Assembly: GCF_933775445.1 (NCBI RefSeq)
Contig: NC_065874.1
Location: 3,615,001-3,679,000 of the forward strand
Length of the DNA stretch: 64,000 nucleotides
Direction of reading: 5' to 3'
Source: Argentina anserina
Taxonomy: Eukaryota > Streptophyta > Magnoliopsida > Rosales > Rosaceae
Made by a program: the position numbers and the translations under genes. Position 1 is the stretch's first letter. Each line of letters opens with the position of its first letter. Under the pieces are notes generated by a model, which searched no databases, had not been told where the DNA came from, and saw only the letters and a program-made list of their open reading frames with translations. Positions 58,560 through 64,000 of this stretch are shown here, piece after piece.

Positions 58560-58892
58560 ATACGGAATCGATTAGATTCAAGTATAATAGGAATTAGAAG
58601 GGGTGACGTATATGGTCACAAGAAAAATCGATGCAAGCGGCGATACTCATGATCGCACCCAAAACAGCGGTGCACTCAGGCGACCACACGAAAATCGATT
58701 AACTTCCCTTTCAAAACAATCATGACTCCCCCAGGACCGTCACACAGAAAACATCGACCAAGAGGGGAAACCCATCCCTCTATAGTCTCATCGGCGTTAT
58801 AAGAAAGGCCGGAATTAAGACAAGAAGAAGGCTAATAGCGCCCGATATAATATATCTATACGTTCAAAAGCGGGAACGTTTATGAAAAATTT

Positions 58893-58894
58893 AC
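58893..58894 (-). other. Candidate splice donor in the Copia leader
   Basis: On the element strand CTTCAAAG|GTAAATTTTT matches a plant 5' splice site. It lies between the 5' LTR and gag. Splicing to 58549 would remove about 346 nt; splicing to 56529 would remove about 2.37 kb, gag included. The old element has CAA|GTAAGATTTTC at the same place. Confidence 0.5.
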
Positions 58895-59040
58895 CTTTGA
58901 AGGTATGTAGTATACGGGAGTAGCCTCTCTTGAGCGAAGTCCTTGCTTGTGAATTTCACGTCTCTTGCGTGAATATGCGAGAGGAGCAATTTTGAAAGCA
59001 TTGATGCGGGGGCTTGCGGGGCAAAAAGATGTTTTTGCGG

Positions 59041-59172
59041 AGCGAATGCGGAGGAGACCCCGCGGTGCTGCGGGGCTGCGTGCAGGGGCTGCGGGGCTGC
59101 GTGCAGGGCTACTGGCAGGGGCTGCAGGGAGGGCTGCGGGCAGGGGCTGCAGGGGGGGCTGCGGGCAAGAGG
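59041..59172 (-). repeat. GC-rich CTGC/GGGGCTGCG repeat in the Copia leader
   Basis: On the plus strand, repeated GCGGGGCTGCG, GCAGGGGCTGC and GGGCTGCGGGCA units. It lies in the untranslated leader between primer site and donor, close to the LTR. Confidence 0.8.
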
Positions 59173-59320
59173 TGCGGTGATGCGGCGGCAGCGATGCGGC
59201 GGCGAGCAGGAGGTGCGCCGGCGAGGAGATGTCGGAGCTTGGAATCGACGGTGGCCGGCGGCGGAGAGAGAGAAAAGAAAAAAAAATATGGCTCTAAAAG
59301 TTCAGGGTTTTAGGGCAAAG

Positions 59321-59332
59321 TGTGTGATAACG
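59321..59332 (-). promoter_or_regulatory. Primer-binding site of young Copia element
   Basis: On the element strand CGTTATCACACA follows the 5' LTR directly. It resembles the initiator-Met-tRNA type (TGGTATCAGAGC) with several differences, and the site of the old element (TGTTATCATGCA) more closely. Confidence 0.5.
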
Positions 59333-59517
59333 TGATGCATGATGAAATAATTGTGTATTATTGAATGATATGGTGGCCTATATATAGGCATTTACAAAAC
59401 CATAATCCCGTAGGATTCAGAGTCCTAATCTATTACGGAGATGCTAATCTATCTCCTAACAGGAAACCTATTAGGCTAAGACACACATAAGGGTAGAATA
59501 GTAATTCTCCTGGAACA
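59333..59517 (-). repeat. 5' LTR of young Copia element
   Basis: 185 bp, the partner of 52170-52354, about five transition differences. It carries the same TATA-like palindrome (about 59377-59388), which would start transcription toward gag on the minus strand. Confidence 0.95.
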
Positions 59518-59662
59518 TAACCATTATATATTTTCAAAATAAGTAATAACCATTAGTTTTGAAAGGATTTGATGGTTTTTTTTTACTTAATAATGATATT
59601 GCATAATTTTAAAAATGATATGATGTGTCTATATGAATAGACTTGACACATGTGATTAAGGT
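59518..59662. repeat. Right arm of the inverted repeat split by the Copia insertion
   Basis: Inversely related to 50768-50975 (see that entry). It starts directly at the right LTR, so the Copia element inserted within this arm; pre-insertion sequence continues at 52169 and leftward. Its right end lies about 75 bp from exon 4 of the NIP gene. Confidence 0.65.
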
Positions 59663-59737
59663 TTGTGAGACCCTATAGTTAATTGAATTATACTCTGCAA
59701 CAGACCTCAAGCTTAGAAAATAAAAGTGAAATTATAC

Positions 59738-61658
59738 CCTGCAAACATCACATTCAGAAGAACCGTGAAGCCGACTGCAAGTCCAGCAAGCTCTCCAACC
59801 TGCATAACCAAATTGAAATATTATTACTGATACGTTCATATAATATAATTTCAGCATGCAAACATTTTACATTGGTCAAATTTAAGTATCATGATCGAAT
59901 AGGGGCGGATCTAGGGGGTTTTAGGGGGGCTCAAGTCCCTCCAAGAATTTGAGAAATAATTAACTAATATATGGCATATGTTCATATGGTGGTGTAGTTT
60001 TGTATTTTTGGTTTTAAAATTTGTTAATATCAAGCTCATCTAAGATTAAATTCCAACAAATGTAAATTTTGTGTCTATTTTTCTATTTACTTCTAATCTT
60101 CCTTGATTTCTTCAACTTGTAATTAATCTATTTTATTTTAATTGGACATTAATTTTAATTAAGCTATTTGATCAATTCCAAAAAAAAATCTTTGCAATCG
60201 ACTAAATTTATGGTAATTATAAATAGATTGTTATTTTTACATCAACAAGGTATACATCTAATACATTATAGTTAAATATTTTATGCGCTACAAATTTCTA
60301 TCATTTCGGTCGTTAAAGAAAAAAATTCAAGTCTCCCCGAATTGTGAATCCTGGATCCGCCACTGTGATCGATAATATATATACTAGCCTAATCAGTTAA
60401 GCAAGTTACGTAGTTCTTTGATTGACAATCAGAGCTAGTACTGCATGTTGAGATTAAAAGGTAATGTAGACTAGAACTAACCGCTCTGTTATCAGTGGCC
60501 ACACCAGAAACAACAAACATGAGGTAAAATGTGATGATGAACTCAAGCACGAAAGCCTGCAGATCAGATCCACTGGGACTTGTTCCTGCAAAGTGGTCTT
60601 GACGGTGTTGGAATAAAAGCCTAAGGGTACCACTTGCGAGCGTTGATCCAAGGACTTGAGCAACAATATAGGGACCAACCTGTATATAGAGAGAAAGCAA
60701 AACAAACAAGAGATGTATTGAATTAGAAAGAATGAAATATATATAGGTACGTAGTCATCAAATTGTAGTTAAATCATTACAAGATAGCAGTACAACGGTG
60801 TAAATTTATGCATGAACTGAAGAACATGCATTTCTCTAGGGCCAAAGCTATTTGCTTCAGAACCCCCACATGTATATCATGACTCACAAAGGCTGTCGAT
60901 CATAGCATCTTGTTATTGTTGAAATGGCTTTAGGCACTTTCAGAAGCAATGTTAAATGGGATTTGATCATCCAACACAATTTAATCCCCTAAATTTATCA
61001 CTCCACCTTTCATTTTCCTCTTTGTGAAGGACGTGTATTTCGTTTGAATGATAATTAACAATGCCTTCTATGCACAAAACATGTTATCGTATGAAGTAAT
61101 TAACACATTATATTGATCTCGGAGTGTAATTGGGTATTTCATGGAAAAAGAAAAATTAAGAAATAAATAAGTTGGTTTGATTAGCTCACCTCTTTCCATG
61201 GAAACCTTTTAGTAATAGCAAAAGCAACAGTGACTGCAGGATTAAAATGAGCACCAGAGATGTGATCAACAGAGTAAACCATAACCATCACCGTCAGTCC
61301 CCAAGTAATTGCAATACCCGGAAAAGACACCAGCTTGTCTGTGCTCAAATTCACGATCACAGACCCACAACCAGCAAATATTAAGAAGTATGTTCCCAAC
61401 ACCTCGGCAATGACCTGAAAACACAATGATCTCAACTTCAACCTACCATTTGATGAAATGGTTCTGAAACTGAAAGATCACAATTTGATTGCCCTTGTAA
61501 CTAAAAGTAAGGAAAAGTAAAAAGACTAATGTCACCTTCTGCATTAAGAACACAGAGAGAAAGCTATTACTTGGTTTTTGATGGGTTTTCACGGAACCAG
61601 GTTTGCCTTCTTCAACATTGACAACATGGTTATCACTACTTTCCTGACTCTCAACCAT
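59738..61658 (-). CDS. NIP1: NIP (nodulin-26-like) aquaporin, exons 1-4 only; last exon not found
   Basis: Exons 61658-61536, 61414-61190, 60679-60482 and 59799-59738 are GT-AG and in phase (608 nt, 202 codons plus two bases). They encode a hydrophilic N-terminus (MVESQESSDNHVV), then TM1-TM5 with the first NPA box in SGAHFNPAVT. TM2 carries the Trp of NIP1-type channels (GIAITWGLTVM). Exon 4 ends VMFAG, where family members continue into the second NPA (MNPARS) and TM6. I searched the minus strand to 47,264 for that exon without success; transposons fill the space. NIPs move glycerol, water or metalloids such as arsenite across membranes; without the second NPA the pore cannot form. So this is either a truncated pseudogene or a gene with its last exon far away. 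Exons 1-4 show no stop. Confidence 0.85.
59900..60365. mobile_element. hAT-type MITE in NIP intron 3
   Basis: 466 bp. The right end GGATCCGCCACTG is the classic CAGTGGCGGATCC hAT terminus in reverse; the left end TAGGGGCGGATCTAGG is a decayed version. Flanks TGATCGAA (59892-59899) and TGATCGAT (60366-60373) agree at 7 of 8 bases as a target duplication. The interior is AT-rich without coding sequence. Confidence 0.85.
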
Positions 61659-63387
61659 GGCTTAGAAGTACTAAAACAGCTAGGAAAAAGGTAGAAAGAG
61701 AGAGCTAGAGAGAACAATGTGACTCGGCCGGAAGGAGAAAGTGTACGGTATAGATAAGGCTTATGATACCATTGATACGTATGAAGGTTTTATATATAGT
61801 GGAAAATGTGGCATTGTATTGCTTGTGGAATGGGGAAAAGACATTGAAGGCTGCTTCAACTTCCCACCGGAATCGCATGCAGATATTGATGGCTTTCCAT
61901 GTATTTTCTAAACACTAAAATTAGGCCGGTAAACATGCTGGTCCTAAACAACATGTTGACAATCCGTCAAATGTAAGACTAGTCTTATACCCGTGCAACT
62001 TATGGATCCTCAACTTATACCCGTGCAACACTCGGCCGTAATGATTTTTGTTTCATATTAATTTCAATAACTAAATTACACAGAGAATTTGTATATATAT
62101 ATATATATAGGAATGACGTATTAAATTTTGATAGGGATCAGCGCTTACACTGCACATATGTACTGCATGATCCTCTGAATTCTGAAAGTAGCCTTGCTCA
62201 GTTGCTCCGCCTCGATCGGATGACAATAAACCTCGACACTGGCGGTGAAGATAGAAACAACTTATTGTTGTACTGCCTTACACTGTACTCAACGTAACGC
62301 AGTAGGAGAATTGGCCGATCGTGCCGGCGCTAGTCATAAGTTACAAGACTCTAGACTTGGGTTGTTGTGTGTTTGATCCAATAGGGCCTGAACAGCCATT
62401 TAGCCAACATAACAATGTAGCCCCTTTCCTAACTCCTAATTCTGTAAATTAATAACACTAAATTAACAACATTCAGCCCCTATTCGGTCATTGCATGTCT
62501 GATGATCGATCTCTTGAAGCAATATCGTTTTTGAGTTTGGCTGATAATAAATACCCCTATTGAATACCAGCCAACTCAAAGGAAGACAATATCGTTTAGA
62601 TAAATACAATATTATCTAGGAAAAATATTAGTACCTTACGATGAGAAATTTTAGCATAAGAATATGTACCTACAAGGAAGACAACATTGTCTTGTTTAAT
62701 TATATCTATAAGGAAGACAATATTATCTAGGAATAAGAAAATATACCTATAAGAAAGACAATATAATCTAGAAAAAAGATGACCAATACCTTACGATGAG
62801 GAACTTTTAGCATAAAAAAATATACCCACAAGGAATACAACATTGTCTAGTTTAAATATACCTATAAGGAAGACAACATTATCCAGAAAGAAGATGAGAA
62901 ACTTTTAGCATAACGTATAAAGTACTTACCAGATCATGTTATATTTCTTGATCTCATATCTCTCAACTTTTTCTTCTCTTTCAATAATCTTTCTTCAACT
63001 ATGACTAGGAGAGTAGGCGAGAAGTACTATGCATGATTGCCCTCTTCTTGCATCTCTCGTTCTCAATATTATGCGGTAACATTTGGTTTCATTGAGAAAA
63101 ATATGTATGAAATTCTTTAAAAAAAGACTACCTTCATATAAATAAGATAAGAACTACAAATTTGTGTTGGAAACAAAATGAGCATATATATAGAATGTGT
63201 GTTTATGTCAGCAACATAAAATAAGAATTATATAAGAAAACAAAAATTGATTAGTCGTAATTACTTATTTAAGAGATGTTTTCATTTTTTAACTAGAAGG
63301 GCAAAACAGTGAAGCCAGCCATAACGAAAAAAAATGAATTTAGAAAAATAAAACTTATAAAGAATGTTGAAATAATTAATTGGGTGT
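61659..63387. other. Upstream region of the NIP gene and spacer
   Basis: The NIP promoter and 5' UTR, then AT-rich spacer to the third Copia copy. No ORF of note. A (TA)n tract lies at about 62091-62108 and a 155-bp-period repeat at 62,600-62,930. Confidence 0.5.
62633..62930 (+). repeat. Imperfect tandem repeat, period about 155 bp, with inner short repeats
   Basis: ACCTTACGATGAG followed by TTTTAGCATAA starts at 62633 and again at 62788, each followed by AAGGAA-ACAACATTGTCT sequence. Within each unit the short phrase TATAAGGAAGACAA(T/C)ATTAT recurs. A third start is partial near 62,895 (GATGAGAAACTTTTAGCATAA). Confidence 0.75.
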
Positions 63388-63571
63388 TGATGCAGGGTGA
63401 AATAATTGTGTATCATTGAATGATATGGGGGCCTATATATAGGCATTACAAAACCATAATCCCGTAGGATTCGGAGTCCTAATCTATTACGGAGATGCTA
63501 ATCTATCTCCTAACAGGAAACCTATTAGGCTAAGACACACACAAGGGTATAATAGTAATTCTCCCGGAACA
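63388..63571 (-). repeat. 3' LTR of third Copia copy
   Basis: Nearly identical to the LTRs at 52170 and 59333, with the same CCTATATATAGG core. It has a few private changes (GCAGGGTGAAAT near the start, a one-base deletion in GGCATTACAAAA). Confidence 0.93.
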
Positions 63572-63756
63572 CTCCCCCTTGTGTCGCATGCCTAGGTTGC
63601 ATGACGCACAACGTTGCCTCGGTAAAAACCTTGTCAAGCAAAACAAAAACCTCTTGGGTAAAACAAAAGCTTGATCGAAGGGAAAAAGAGCACAACGCAC
63701 CAACTACTTAAAGATCTTAACATGTGATGTAGACTCCCCCTGAAGTCTACCAAACT

Positions 63757-64000
63757 CTAGTGTTCCGATAAACGTCGCATGCCAATGCTCTTCACATGTT
63801 TCACAAAAGTAGATTTAGGCAAAGACTTGGTGAACAAATCCGCAACATTGGATTCTGAACTCACTTGATTGATCTGAACATTCAAGAACTTCTGTTGTTG
63901 AACGTTGTAGAAGAACTTAGGCGAAATATGCTTGGTGTTGTCTCCCTTGATGAAACCTAACTTTGTTTGCTCTATGCAAGCAGCATTATCTTCATAAATG
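63757..64000 (-). CDS. 3' end of Copia pol (RNase H), partial
   Basis: Collinear with the last codons of pol at 52542 over 244 nt with few substitutions and no stop. It encodes the RNase H end and the tail of the polyprotein. It continues beyond the window. Confidence 0.88.
   Translation of the reverse strand, partial: IYEDNAACIEQTKLGFIKGDNTKHISPKFFYNVQQQKFLNVQINQVSSESNVADLFTKSLPKSTFVKHVKSIGMRRLSEH

Larger units (their letters stand above)
52170..59517 (-). mobile_element. Young full-length Ty1/Copia LTR retrotransposon with separate gag and pol
   Basis: 7.35 kb, flanked by perfect 5-bp duplications TAACC (52165-52169 and 59518-59522). Two 185-bp LTRs differ by about five transitions, which suggests a recent insertion. 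Order in the element's own direction: 5' LTR 59517-59333, primer site, leader, gag 58548-57481 (with one nonsense codon), a spacer of about 950 nt, pol 56528-52542 (1328 codons, open), polypurine tract, 3' LTR 52354-52170. Integrase precedes reverse transcriptase, as in Copia. The element lies within an older inverted-repeat element next to exon 4 of the NIP gene and reads in the same direction as that gene. Confidence 0.96.
63388..64000 (-). mobile_element. Third Copia copy, same family as 52170-59517, cut by the window end
   Basis: Its 184-bp LTR at 63388-63571 ends in GGAACA, followed by the polypurine tract and the end of pol. Orientation equals that of the copy at 52170. The other end lies outside, so neither completeness nor the target duplication (left flank GGTGT) can be judged. 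Confidence 0.93.

Noticed and set aside
1..64000. CRISPR arrays, bacterial operons, tRNA or rRNA genes
   Set aside because: No regularly spaced repeats of CRISPR type, no Shine-Dalgarno-led operons, and no tRNA or rRNA signatures were found; this is plant nuclear DNA.

Overview
This is plant nuclear DNA. Every recognisable protein belongs to a land-plant family (STICHEL-like, PUB17-type U-box, OVATE, HSFA4, BES1/BZR1, NIP aquaporin). The genes have GT-AG introns and AT-rich spacers, and they are interspersed with LTR retrotransposons and hAT elements. Protein similarity recalled from memory suggests a rosid eudicot, plausibly Rosaceae; the family level is inference.

Layout. Positions 1-21,300 are gene space: the 3' half of a STICHEL-like gene (+), an intronless PUB17-like E3 ligase (+), a four-exon secreted protein of unknown function (-), an OFP5-like OVATE protein (+) and an HSFA4-type heat shock factor (-). 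Positions 22,305-28,710 are one old, decayed Copia retrotransposon (+) with recognisable LTRs and a perfect 5-bp target duplication. Positions 32,597-39,433 carry a BES1/BZR1 homolog (+) and a FYVE-SYLF protein (-). Positions 42,363-47,263 carry two paralogous SCP1-like small phosphatases (-) with a hAT remnant between them, bounded by a perfect 8-bp duplication. From 48,046 to the end the window is transposon-rich: an intron-containing fragment of an eIF3 subunit i gene, several inverted-repeat elements, a young full-length Copia element (52,170-59,517, -), a NIP aquaporin (-) of which only exons 1-4 are present, and the start of a third Copia copy at the right edge.

Gene content and order resemble what I recall of the paired Arabidopsis segments around At4g18820-At4g18910 (STICHEL-like, OFP5, HSFA4A, BEH3, NIP1;2) and At5g45700-At5g45720 (SCP1-like phosphatase, HSFA4C, STICHEL-like). 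The window is therefore probably a conserved ancestral block enlarged by transposons.

The most interesting signal is in the Copia family. Gag and pol are separate ORFs about 950 nt apart. Each is preceded by the same 16-nt sequence, which looks like a 3' splice site running into the ATG, and the leader holds a splice-donor-like site whose surroundings are conserved in the old, oppositely oriented relative. This suggests that gag and pol are expressed from alternatively spliced mRNAs. The pol ORF also carries three GC-rich insert segments. The young element sits inside an older inverted-repeat element next to exon 4 of the NIP gene, whose last exon (second NPA) I cannot find.
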